Shown in pieces: positions 1 through 12,600 of a DNA stretch of 51,833 nt. Numbering within the stretch: position 1 is the stretch's first letter; each line of letters opens with the position of its first letter. Source of the DNA: Phoronis australis (Eukaryota > Phoronida > Phoronidae); the NCBI GenBank assembly GCA_002633005.1, contig NMRA01000012.1, positions 250,001-301,833 of the forward strand, in the 5' to 3' direction. The position numbers were made by a program, and so were the translations under genes. Under the pieces are notes generated by a model. The model had not been told where the DNA came from. It did no database searches and saw only the letters and a list, made by a program, of their open reading frames with translations.

Positions 1-3000
1 AGGTGTGTCAATGCAAACATCCTAGGCAAGTAATTAAAGCAAAAAATTGACAACATGGTCAAAACTCATCCTCTGCCCGATTGAACTCTCTCCCACCTAA
101 AATGTCACAAAGCTGACAGATGGCGGAAATGCGATTCAACAATAGTCAACATACGACCTCTAGTGCTAATCCTACAACATATGCTAATGTTTTAACACGC
201 AAGCCTGACCAGAGGTTAAAGGCACCTTGGATGGCACTAATCAATGGCAATTAATTGTCCATAACAGCAGCAGCTGAGATGACATCCTGCTACACTTGGA
301 TCAGTTCTGACGTCACAACGTTAATAAAAATGTTTGACCTCGACACCTGTGACGACTGGTTACCATGTTGGCAAGACCACTACCTGCAAATTTTCAAATT
401 TTCTCAACACGAGTTTTGTTAATAGTCCCATACAGGAATTTCACCTTTTGAGAACGAGTTTTCAAAACTTGGGACCATTAAATGTCACTACTGCCCTTAG
501 AGAGATTTCAATGTGAAAATTACCTTCACGACAACGCTATTTTCGTTTCCTTAAGTGAGGAAGCTTGTCATTTTACAAATAACATTTTCCACCCACTAGC
601 AACTACTAAGTACCAGTAAATTGGTACACTATAAGCTAATAATTTATTAAAATATTCAACAACAGATCAGGATGTTCAAAATGCCTTATTTATAACATTA
701 AACACCAAGAGATGAAGGTGTTGTATCACCAACGTACTCATAAATATTCTGTTGTCAACATCCATCCCAAAATGACTGGTAAATTGACATAGAGGGAAGT
801 GGGCGTAAGTATGTGCCAAGGTACTTGTTGGTATTAACCAACATGCACTTTCAGGGAGTTCACGCAAATCAAAGAGAAATTGGATTTTGTCACGTCATTT
901 TCTAAACAAATGAAAATAACATGCCTTTACAATAAGTGAACTTCATGACAAATATCAGGTTAGTTAGTGTCTTTAGTCTCCAGCAACACATCCACAGAAA
1001 CAAGCGCAATATGTGTCCAAAGATAAACATTCAAAGCCAATTTTGGCGACAGATGGGAGGGGAGCCCCTTCCAGATCAGCCCCCTATTACAATCATCACA
1101 AGACCCCAGTACTGATTATAAATACTTTGCAGCCCAACAGGAGAAAGGTTACTGGCCTATGAACTGAAGTTATGTATATGTAGCACCATAAAATGGAGAT
1201 AAAATCGGTTACATCAAAGATGAATGGCATTAAAAGTTTAAGTACTATTATTAGAAACATTGCCAGAGTATGTTTGTTTACAAGCTGTACAAAACACTAT
1301 TTCAATAGTTGAGAATAGACCTATTTATCATTCCATAACAGTGCCAGGCAGTAGTTGGGTGACTGTTAACAAACTGTTTGATGCATCCCCACTGTACATT
1401 CAGAGTCCACTTGATAGAACAGTGACTTACACAGTCCCATATGCATAATCACTAGCCATAATAAAAAAGTTCATTTGATTCATTGCGTATCATAGATGGA
1501 AAGTTCACACACCACCAATAAAAGTAACATTTAATGATGTCGTGGATTTAAAAAGGCACACTAAATCCTGTTTTGACGATTTCAACCAATCCTCGCCCAG
1601 TCACCTGCTAATGCATCACAAGTGTCAATCTTCCAAGTTAAAGGCAGGAATCAACTAAAAACTCGTACTCTCTAGGTCACAGATTGGACATTATGGTCCT
1701 TGGTGGGTGGTCTCTTCCCAAAGTTCCCGTGTAATTCGCTAAAAGCATAGGCCACGCTTGCCTGTTTTAGCAAACTTAGAAAGGAGTTTTCAGTTTTTCC
1801 TACAAAACAGGGTTGTCGAGGGTTACAGAGTCTCAGCATTACTTTGTTTCAGAGGACTGGATGGCAAAGTTGTTTTTAGTATCTGTTAACAGGCCAAAAC
1901 CAGGTTTGGTACGGTATACTGTTAAGTACAATGTGTAGCAGGATTTAATTCAAGCACTTGGACACCTCACACCTCTTCTAACATGCAGTTGCTAAAATGT
2001 TAAACTCACTCCTATGCTCCTGAAATGTCGTCCCGTCATGATCCTAAATATACACCTAGGATCATCCTCTATAATGTAACTGATCATTCTTTAGCCATGT
2101 TTAGCCTGCAGTGAAAATGTCACCAAACCCCGTTGATACGATTCATTAAGTTTGCTTTAATTAAGTTTGCTTATCACTGAAAGAAATAAAGACAAAAAAT
2201 CACCTGACAATGGTGTGCACTCAGTGTTGTGTCTTGTGACATGGGGATATTAGGATGAATAAGTTAAATTGATATTAAGCCAGGCAAATGTCAAAATGTA
2301 TAGAAATGAACTTCATGAAATGCTAGGGTATTACCAAGAGTCAGTCATTCTAAAAATGTTTACAAACAGAAACATAAATATAAAAATAAACCCTGGAAAT
2401 TTATGACACCGGGAAATCACTCATGGCTGTTTTTTTTTTACTAGTAATGAAACATGATCACTATTTCGAAACTCAGCAGGTGGCAGCACATGACAATGGC
2501 ACCCCAGGAAAACAGAGCAGTAACTAAAAGCTTGACATTAAATTCAAAGCATTCCAACTAAGCACTACACACAGAAGAGAGTGGATGACTTGAAATGATT
2601 TCTTTGACTACATGCATCTACACTCAACTCCCATTGATCCAAACAAATCTAAGACAGAACTGGTGGTATACGGTAAGGTAGTCATGCAGTGAAAAATGCT
2701 CGAGAAAATCTTAGTATACGTATCCAATCAATGGTTCAGATTCATTTGATGCAGGTGAAGATGAATACCCCGATACATCATTGAATGTCACCCGTTGTGA
2801 CAAACATTTGATGAAGTATGCTCAATGAAACTTCATGAGGCAGCAGTGACGGTACACTACGTTTGTAATATATGGAGTGTATTGATTTCATAATCCTAGA
2901 AACTCGCAAGACACTTGCGACGCAATGCACAAAATAGTGGCTTTTAAGTTTTCTCCCCAGACCTGTGTATCACCAAAACTGCATTAGAGTACTCTGAAAA

Positions 3001-3525
3001 CCAGATTTGCAGATTTTTCAGTAAATTTGCAGATTTTCACGTACAGACCAAATTTACCCTAAGATATGCTTAGGGGGATTTGAATTTTTTAAAGTGGACT
3101 TTTCACTAAAAAATAACCAACAACGAGTTTGTTAAGCGTTCAGAGCTTTCAAGCGAATTAATAATCTCTTTTGAATTTACTGAATTTGTGTATTTTTGCC
3201 TGGCTGTGCGTACTGGAGGCTTGATTTCCGTACGAATCCGCATGTTTTGAGTATGGTACACAGGTCTGCAGAATTCAATATTCCAGCCTCGCGGACTGAC
3301 TTCAGCAGTGGCCATTTTTTAGTAAACCGTTTTAATGTTTCATGCTTATTTGTAAAACGCTAGACTTTCATTTCACTTCGCATATCACCAACATTGCAAT
3401 ATTGCCAGAAACTTACGAAATGAACCCCAGCTGTGGATGGGAGAGTGGTTTACATGTTCGTCATGGATACTCTTTCGGTCCAAACCATTAGTTATGTTGT
3501 TTTAGTTGTATTTTGAACAGTTTAC
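1..3525. other. LIG1 intron or 3' region, no gene recognised
   Basis: AT-rich sequence with only short chance frames. I looked on the minus strand for the last LIG1 exon (usually VAxLYxKQ... then stop) and did not find it. A poly-T run is at 2430-2438. Nothing else supportable. Confidence 0.6.
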
Positions 3526-3618
3526 CTGAGAGGCACTGGTGGCTTGTTCCCCTTTCTTGTCGTCTCTGATGCGCACAAACCTTGGGAAGCGAAGAGAAAT
3601 TCCTTTCTCAGGATCAAC
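3526..3618 (-). CDS. LIG1: LIG1 exon, motif VI (last exon seen)
   Basis: 31 codons in phase 0: [20 protein letters not shown] then [11 protein letters not shown], matching human [31 protein letters not shown] is motif VI. The exon ends in CAG|GTAAAC without a stop, so at least one more exon with about 27 codons is expected at lower coordinates or beyond the window edge. Confidence 0.97.
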
Positions 3619-6600
3619 CTGTAACAGACATAAAGGGGTCTCGGTAAACAAATGGCATGCACTGCTTATCGGTTTATGGCCAAAAATGTATTCTTGGGAT
3701 TACAGTTGGACAGGATAAACTTCTTGAAGTTATTAGCTTTGACTAGGGCTATAAAACAACAAAATCCATCCTGTTTGTGATTTTATTACAAATTGCCAAT
3801 TCTCGCCATTGTCTGCCAATCACCATTCTCTGACAATCACCAATGTCTGCCAATCATCATTCTCTGACAATCACCAATGTCTGCCAATCATCATTCTCTG
3901 ACAATCACCAATGTCTGCCAATCATCATTCTCAGACAATCACCAATGTCTGCCAATCATCATTCTCTGACAATCACCAATGTCTGCCAATCACCAATGTC
4001 TGCCAATCACCATTGTCGCAAAACATTTGCTGAACTATTGAGAAAGCGAATTTAATTTTTTCCATCCAAAAAGTGGTAAATACTTGCAGTACAACTTTTT
4101 GAATGAAAAAAAAAAATGAAATTGCCCGAATTGTTATTCACCGTCCTGATAAAACTGTTTGAAGATTTGCTTAACTAAGGGCCAGTGACTTTACCACTGA
4201 AATATGCTTATAAATGCTCAACTACTCGAGGTTATGCAGAACCCTAGAAAAATGTCCAAATCTGGCTAAATTTGGAACATCACATCTCACAAATGGCTAT
4301 ACGATTCATATGAAACTTTCACATATTGTTTTGTGCACTGTTCTCCATAACTATGTTATGAATTATTTTAATATGTCCCACTTTTGCATCAAAAATACCA
4401 CTTCTTGTGATTTTCTTAAAAGCTCAAAAGTTGCATAAAACAAAAATAATTTAGAAAACTATAATGTTTTTGAGATTTCATCTTAAACATTAATACCAAA
4501 TCAAATGAGGTCATGTTATTGTAGTGTTGTCTTGCTATAGTTCTGGCTAAATTTTACTAAAAAGAAATGTTAAGGTGACCCCATTAATGGGAAATTGGTA
4601 TAAATTTCAAAATCAAATTCTACAGGCTCTCTAACCTCAAAAAACATACTTTAATATTGAAATCTATATCAGGCTGAATCCACACACTTGTTGATAGACT
4701 TCTCCAAAATCTCAACACATGAGATCTGGATCAGTGGCAGTCTGATTGGCTGCTACTGCACAGCTTGTGCATTCGATTACGTATCACTGCCAATTTCTGT
4801 ATTAAAGGTACTTTTCTTATTGAGATTGTCCCTGTAATACCATATCCAAACTAATCTTCTGAAAGTGTTATCAGCTCGATGTTATTGTTAAAACCAAGTA
4901 AGACTATTGAGCTTTCAGTTCTTAGCTCTTACAAAGCAGGAAGTCATTTTAGATCAGAGGGCACAGAGCAAGAAATGAGAGTAAGTGCAGATAACCATTC
5001 AGGTATAACAAAACTTGGCAGGTGAGGCTTCTTAAGGATGACATTAAGTGGACAAGAACACAGGGTCTTTTATATATAAGTTTATTTTAAAATATAAAAA
5101 TTCAAGTGAATGGATTTGATATTCACAAAAATAGGAAATCTTGATTGTTGTTGTGAATATACATTACACATTCCTCATGGTTAACAACCAAATTTCTCAA
5201 CGGACAGTAGGTTTCAACATAAAAATAATTCCCAGAATGTCACCACAAAAAATGCCAATTTGTAAGCCAAATTGCTGCATTTCATTTTGAAGCATAGTGT
5301 TGAATTTAATATTCTATAATTACAGCTAATCCTTTAAAAGCCCTGATAAAATTGTCAAAAATAAAAAAATCGATGCTATACAAAATTTGCATTGACAAGC
5401 ACATGTTGAAAGGCAGAGTTTAGCTATAATAAGGATGATAGATAGGTGAAACAGCTGGTTTCTACATTCCATCTCATTTGCACTAAATTATTTAACCTAC
5501 CCCCTACCATCAACAACCTACCCCCTACTATCAACGGCCTACCCCCTACCACCAACAACCTGCCCCCTACCACCAATAACCTACCCCCTACCACCACCAA
5601 CCAACTCCCTACCACCAACAACCTACTCCCCACGACCCACATTTTATGCATTTCCTCTATGTTCATCGTTTATGTTTTGTTGGTTTAAGCTTGATATATT
5701 CCTTTTAAAGGCAGGTTTGTACCAGAAGTAGGAACCGCATGTATTTTTGGTTGAGCTGTTTGATGCACAGATTGCTTCTAGAGCAATGTGATTCCAGCTT
5801 TTGGTATTAAGCCACCTTTACTCTGAGATGGCAGTCTTTGTGGTCATTTTCCACAGACTACACAATTTCTCATTGCTACGTCACTATAAATGCCCATTTT
5901 CGTCAAGCCAGCCCTCGTTTCTACGTCCTAGACAGACAGTCTATGTTGATTACAAGACATAATGAACATAAAGAGGTTATTTCTCTAGAAATCGGCACAC
6001 AAGTCAAATCAACATATGACGTTTGTTCAGAGAGTGCACAGCTCTAAATTTCCGGTATGCACCTGTTTTTACCTAACACATTTAGAATCAATCTATTTTA
6101 ATGTCCAGAGAGAATCTCCTCCAGTCACCCTCATGCAGTCAATGTTAATGCAACAACACACCTATACAGTGCTATGCCATAACTCACAGAGCCTTCACAA
6201 ATGTAATTTTGTATATAAACTGGCTATCGATTATATCTTTAAGCACCCGTACAATGTGAGCAGATTGACTATGAGTTGACTCAGCTTAAAATGTATAGTT
6301 TATACCTATCAAGCTTGTAACAAATTATAAGTCTTCAAAACTGTGAAGTTATAAATACCAAAAACAAGTCTCCTGAACAAACTGTCTTCAAATTAACTGA
6401 GGGAATATATCCAAATCCAAGTTACCCTCGTGTGCAGGGGCTAAAACAACATTGCTTACATTTCAACAATTGTCCAACAATTGTCCAGAAAGTGATTTTT
6501 AGTGGCAATCGTACTGCTTGGTCAAACAGCTTGTTGATTATCATAAATACAAAAAGCTTCATTAGATAGTTATGATGAAATGAGTGGTTATGATGAGACA

Positions 6601-9600
6601 AGTGGCCACACCGCAGAAAGCATTTTTTCAAAGCCTGACAACAGACAGAGAAGTCCAGTCACACAGAGGAGGGTATAAATACTTTGCACTCCTCGTCTGA
6701 ATCTATGCCTGAAATTGTACTTTCCACAAAAGGTACTGGCAGAATTAAAGGGAAGTTTAAGTACGATATGATATGGTAAAATGTCACCAGTTTGGAACAA
6801 AAATAGTAACGGGATTTTCCATAGACAAGCCCATGGGGGTGTATTCGGAAAATTTCAGACGTTTTAATAACACAAAACAAATGACCGGGTGTTTATTCGG
6901 AAAAGAGGGGCATACATAAATGAAAAGTTATAGGTTTTCTGACATTGACATTTTTTACTTAAAAATGTGTTCTAAAATTTTATGTTAATAATTGCATAGT
7001 TCGCTTGCACTTTGTTCGTTTTTACAAATGATAAATGCTCCGGCAAAACTGAATTTGTGACTAAGCGTTGGTGCTTAGTGGGCTTTTCAGGGGAAATTTT
7101 TCGAATAAACACTCCACTATCTGTGCACTTGACACCAGAAGTTACAATTATACCAAATAAGCACCTATGAGTGTTTATTCTGCATAATTTTCAGAATAAA
7201 CGCCCATGGGCATTTCATCGGGTGGGATTATCTATGGAAAACCCAGGTAGCCATCAGTGATCATTTCATTTTCACAGGTTTCTAGTTCCGTGTTAAATGC
7301 TTGCAATTTCCAAATCCTATCACAATGCTAACTGTGGTTAACAGGGACTCATCTTGCGGCCGTTCAGGGCATTATTGGGACAGCCACTTCAAAAAAAATA
7401 ACGGCATAAGCGGCACGTCCAAGACAAAAAAGACAGCGTGTTTCAACACAACCCCGGCTGTTTCACTGTAGACTTATGAATTGCAGTATTGCGAGATGTA
7501 ACGAAACATAGTCACATGTATTCAAGGATATATTTCTATTGTCATTTCGAATTCAACTTCATTGTTTTCTCATAAGTTTAAATTCTCTTGCTCAACTGCA
7601 TTAACTTATCTTTTGTAAGCTTCAAGATACATCGAGTTCTGAAGTCATGTTGTGAATTAACTGTCTAACATGCAGCTCTACACAGATTATCTTGCAAAAA
7701 AGATTTACAGATCTTGACTTTTGCAGTATGGTGACAATGTACACATCCTAAACGGAACAAACCTTTTAATGTTTGTTTAGTTTCCTTCTTTGCTGTCCTT
7801 TGAACAACAATAAAAACATGCAGACAGTGTGCTAAAATGCAAGAAAAATGAAATTTTGCATATAAATTATGATTTTTCCCTTAGTGTGAGGGGGAAATCC
7901 CCCTCTCGACCTCCCCCATTGGTGCTGTGTGCCTCAGAATCGCGTTTCACACGACTCGTCATTCTCACGAATTTGGAACCCACTTTTCAAATCCCAGATG
8001 AGTCCCTGCTGTGGTATTACTTAGGTGCTACTTATTGTTCATAAACTGGTGAGATGTTACCGCAGACACTAGAGGGAGTCCCTTCCAAGTTCATTCTTAG
8101 AATGAGCGGGAGAGTGCAATCACACCCACCACACCCCCGGGGTCACAGAGTACTCACTAGACCAGCGGCTGCACGGTGAGCAGGTGAGATGGATAGGTCA
8201 GCACACTTGACCTCCCACACCTGCACAGGATCAAACCAATGGTCTGGCTCATGGCTATGGTCGTAGCGGAAGTAAGAACGAGGCTTATCAATCACATGGT
8301 TTTTCAAAAAGTCTGTGTGTGTAGTCAGGTCGGCGTCAGAAAATCCAGTGCCAATCTAAAAATATTGAAAATGACAATGGTAATTCTCCATTTTTCCATT
8401 TTTCAAAGGCTGATTATTGTTCTGTAAATGAGGAAAAATTTACCAAAATTTGTATTACGACATCCACACAGTGCAAACCATACTAGGAACAAACTAAAAT
8501 TATCTTAATTTTTATTTTTGTGGACGAATTTGACAAAATAGAATTTCACTTGTGTGTTAAATAAGTTACGAATTACTGTTACCACGTAGAATTCCCAGAA
8601 TATGTCAATACAGGCTGATTAGGCTCTTTTCTGAAAACTCAAGAAGTGTGACATCATTATCAAAATAATAAAAGAAATAGTAATAGTCATAGCTGTAATG
8701 ATGATGATAATGATAATTTGGGTTCACAAAACTATTTACCCGGACAGCACATCTTATCTGGTCTGTGTTCACCCGAACTCACAGGGGATAATATTTGAAA
8801 GGTTTCCTTTTGAGATACATAACAAATAGCTTTGGCATTAGACTCAATGTCTGAATTGAATTTCAATCTTAACTAAAAGGTGTAGACAATTAGGAAAGAA
8901 TACAATATTTACAGCTATATTTTGACTGCATTAGCAAAAACAGATACCTCACAGAAAACAAAAACATGATACTTTTCAGAAAATGGGATACTGTTACGTC
9001 AAAACTCCTCACCTTACAAATGGACTGAAATTCTTCATTTTCTTCATCATAACATGCCAGCAGAAATCCGCCATATTTTCCAGTCCGTTTACCAGTGCCA
9101 TGGTAACCACCAATAACAACCAAGTCCAACGTGTCTCCCACACCCTCTAGGTAATCCTTCTTCAACTGTAGAATACAATATCAGAAATACAATGGAGAAA
9201 ATACAACACAGAAAAAACAATGAACACAAAAACTGAAAATGCAATCAATCAATATAAGAAGTACAAGATACCTGGTCACTCTCAGAAGTACAAGATATCT
9301 GGTCACTCTCAGACCTACAAGATACCTGGTCACTACACTTCATTTATTTCATTTTCAACATCTTTTACCTGAAATGACAAATGGCGACCAAATCTCACTA
9401 AAAAAATCAGCCCTCGCTTTTACTAAATGGGATTGCTCATTGGAGAATAAATTATGAAGAGGTAAACTTGAAACTTCGATGTAGTCTTAAGTTTTACTTA
9501 CAGTACGTTACACCAATTATTTGAATAAGTTCAAGTATGCAATCAAGTGTATGCCCTCAGCACAAGTTAGACACAGTGATGACTTGTGTGGGGAATTTCA

Positions 9601-12600
9601 CATGTATTTAGTAGGAGGGGGCCTTCTTTTGATAGAGTAACAAGAAAAAGATAACTTATAGAGAACAACCACAAACCATTATATGTAAACCAAAGCGCAG
9701 GTAAGCAGGATCAAACACAAGAGATGACTAGTGCCCACTGGCCAGTTCAGCTATGACAAGTTTCAAGTGCGAGTAATTTCTACAAAATTTGCAAATTCAA
9801 CAACGAAAAGACAACAAATAAAAAAGTACAATGAGGAAAGCAACCCAAAAAGTATGACAGAGGTGCAAAACAGCAATTTTTTTTCTCTAAAATATGAACA
9901 CTGACCCAGAAATCACTTTTGCATTATATCCAGTTTCTTATTCACTTGCTTGCAAACATTTGCTAGAAAGACAGAGCTCAGAGGAGCAGGAGACAAATTA
10001 ACTTGTGCTCTGCTCGATTGTCTATCAGTAAAGCCAGGATTTGAACCCAGATCTCCGAAACGAGAGTCCAGTCAAACTACTGAGCAACACTGTCTCCTCT
10101 AGTGGAACAAGGGCAGCTGTTTTCAGGTAACTGTGAACCTTGTTTACCAGGTTGTACTTATGTGCAAATATCTTAAATTCCGTTAGCTCTAACCCCTACA
10201 AAGTATACATTTTCTGAAAGATAAATAAATTTCCTGATAACATTTATTCTTCTTATTTACTTGTCTTTATTATTTCATGAGATATGCGTTTTTTAGTAAA
10301 AACATGTTGACTTTGAACAGATTTTAAAAATATTGTTCTTCAGTTATATTGGTCTTTTGTCAACACGTTGATAACGGCATTTGCGAAAGAACCGTGTCTC
10401 ACATTTCTGGTATAGGTCCTAGTTTTCCAGAACAAAGCCTTCAAAAATCAAGAGTATGGCCGTTTTTGCTCAAAATGCTCTAAAAAGTTAATAATTATAA
10501 AACTAAGATCTGTTTGAAAGTTCGCTCATACTGTCCCATCTGTGAAAGGAACACTGTGCAAAATTTCACAAACATACCATCTCAAATGGATGCTGGACGG
10601 ACACTGGCTGGACAGACTAGGATGATGGCATAATGCACCGTACATAAATACGAGGCCTTATAAAAAGGAAAATTTTCCAAGTGACTTATTGTTCCACAAA
10701 TAGGATTATGTGATAGAAATATGAAAAAAGTCAAAATAATTATAAAAAATAGACGAAAAAGAGGAACAAAGAAGAAATCCTATTAAAAGAGGAAAATTAC
10801 GAGCCGTTTTTTTTTTACTACCACTTGCTATACAAGTTTGTAATCAACACTTAAGGTGCTTGTGTTGTGACTGAATAAATCCACGGCAAAAGTAAGAAAA
10901 AATGCAACGGGTAAATTTTTCCAAATTATAGTTTTGTAGCAATCCATACATTTATGACTTGCAATAATAACAAGAGGGTGCCCCCACAAATGCATAGCAG
11001 ACTGATTATTCTATACATCTGCTGGCAACATGCATTATGCAATGTTGAGACAGACATGGACACAGATATAATGATTGAATACTACATAAAGGTATATCCA
11101 GTGCTCTTTAGTTAATATGACTATTTCCTAAGGACATTCCATTTCACACAATGAAAAAAGTATATAATGTTTTAAATTTTGCAACCTTAAGATGCACATG
11201 TCACAACATCGTTGCCCTAATTATGGGTACACACATGATTTGGCTATCGAGCACCCTTCTCTGAATAAACAAAGTGGATTAAGGTTCCCAATGTCACACA
11301 TATAGGATAGTGTCCTGACCTCGATGCCATGTCGTGCGGTTAAAATGCCACCTATTGGACAGAACAATAGTAGCACCACTAGCCAAGTAAGGATGTGTTC
11401 TGATGTTTACATGATTCTATGCCCCATCAAAATATATCAAGTAAAAGTTTTGGAAAGCTTCTGAACACTTTAAGGGGTAATCAGATGATAACTAATTTAT
11501 TTTATTTCATAATGGATGAGAAACTATCAGGCTGTTTCAGGGCAGAATTCAACTTGGGGAACACCACACATGGAGGTCTTCTTTTCAACATTCTTTTAAC
11601 TTTAACTGAAGCGGCGGCCTCATTAGAAGTCATGGTTTGACAATAATTGCATTTGTTAAACATTAAGTTCAAAGTTCAACCAACTCTGATGTTTTTGACC
11701 ATACAATCACCAACGGAAATCAGTGGTAGGACTAACTCAGTTGTCTTGGAAACCGTGCAGATGTGAACGCAGACCCGGTAATATCCCTTTTTAATTGCAG
11801 CTGTGGCTATTAACACTGTTTGTTCTTCTGCGATTGTAAAGGAGAGTTAAATTAGCAATTATTTTGTATACTCTGCAAAAATCAGAGGGGCATACTCCTG
11901 TTATTGAGGGAGATCCCTGCCCAATTTCTCTCTAGGTTTGAGACACCCTCCTACAAGATTTAATTCCTTTCACGACCCACCTCAAAAGTCAAGCCAACCA
12001 CCACTTACTAGCAAGGGAATTAACTTCAAGTTGGGCCAAACTTTTTCAAAAGATTGGTTGGGTCATTGTTTTTCCATCCTTTTTCTATGCTGGCCACTTA
12101 CAATATCATTTTCACTGTTTTAAAGAACTGTGAGGAAGATATGCATTGGGACTCAACCAGTTTAAATAGAATTTAACGTCAAATGAGCCTAGTGTCAACA
12201 CTATGCTTACGCACCTACACTTCATCCATGCAGGACTCGACAGTCGTAACTACGACGACCAGAAAAAGTGAAATACCAGTAGGAAATTGACTACACTCGT
12301 ATTATTTTAACAGGCACGGAGCACTTTTTTGGGCATTAGTTTTTATGAGCGAAAATTTAGAAACACAAATGCAGGGCTAGACGCTATTAAAATCGCTAGG
12401 TCGCATTTTGCGACCTAGCCAAAATCCCATGACGCCTTTTCAAAAACCACCTCCCATTCATATGTGCCAGGTCGCAAAATTTTCCCACCATTTTTACACG
12501 CCAAAATTGATTTTTTAAATCATCGAGAAAATGTTTAGATTATGCTCTTACCTGCATCGTTAAATACTAACAAACATAAGATCGCAAAATTGAGTTCGTT

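Larger units (their letters stand above)
3619..8157. other. LIG1 intron, 4.5 kb
   Basis: Holds the 34 bp and 21 bp tandem arrays and the 434 bp MITE-like element. The rest (for example 4018-5494 and 7245-8157) shows no gene or further element that I can support. Confidence 0.7.

Noticed and set aside
3811-4017. CRISPR-like array of regularly spaced repeats
   Set aside because: The repeats are contiguous with no unique spacers, and the DNA is clearly animal. It is a minisatellite.
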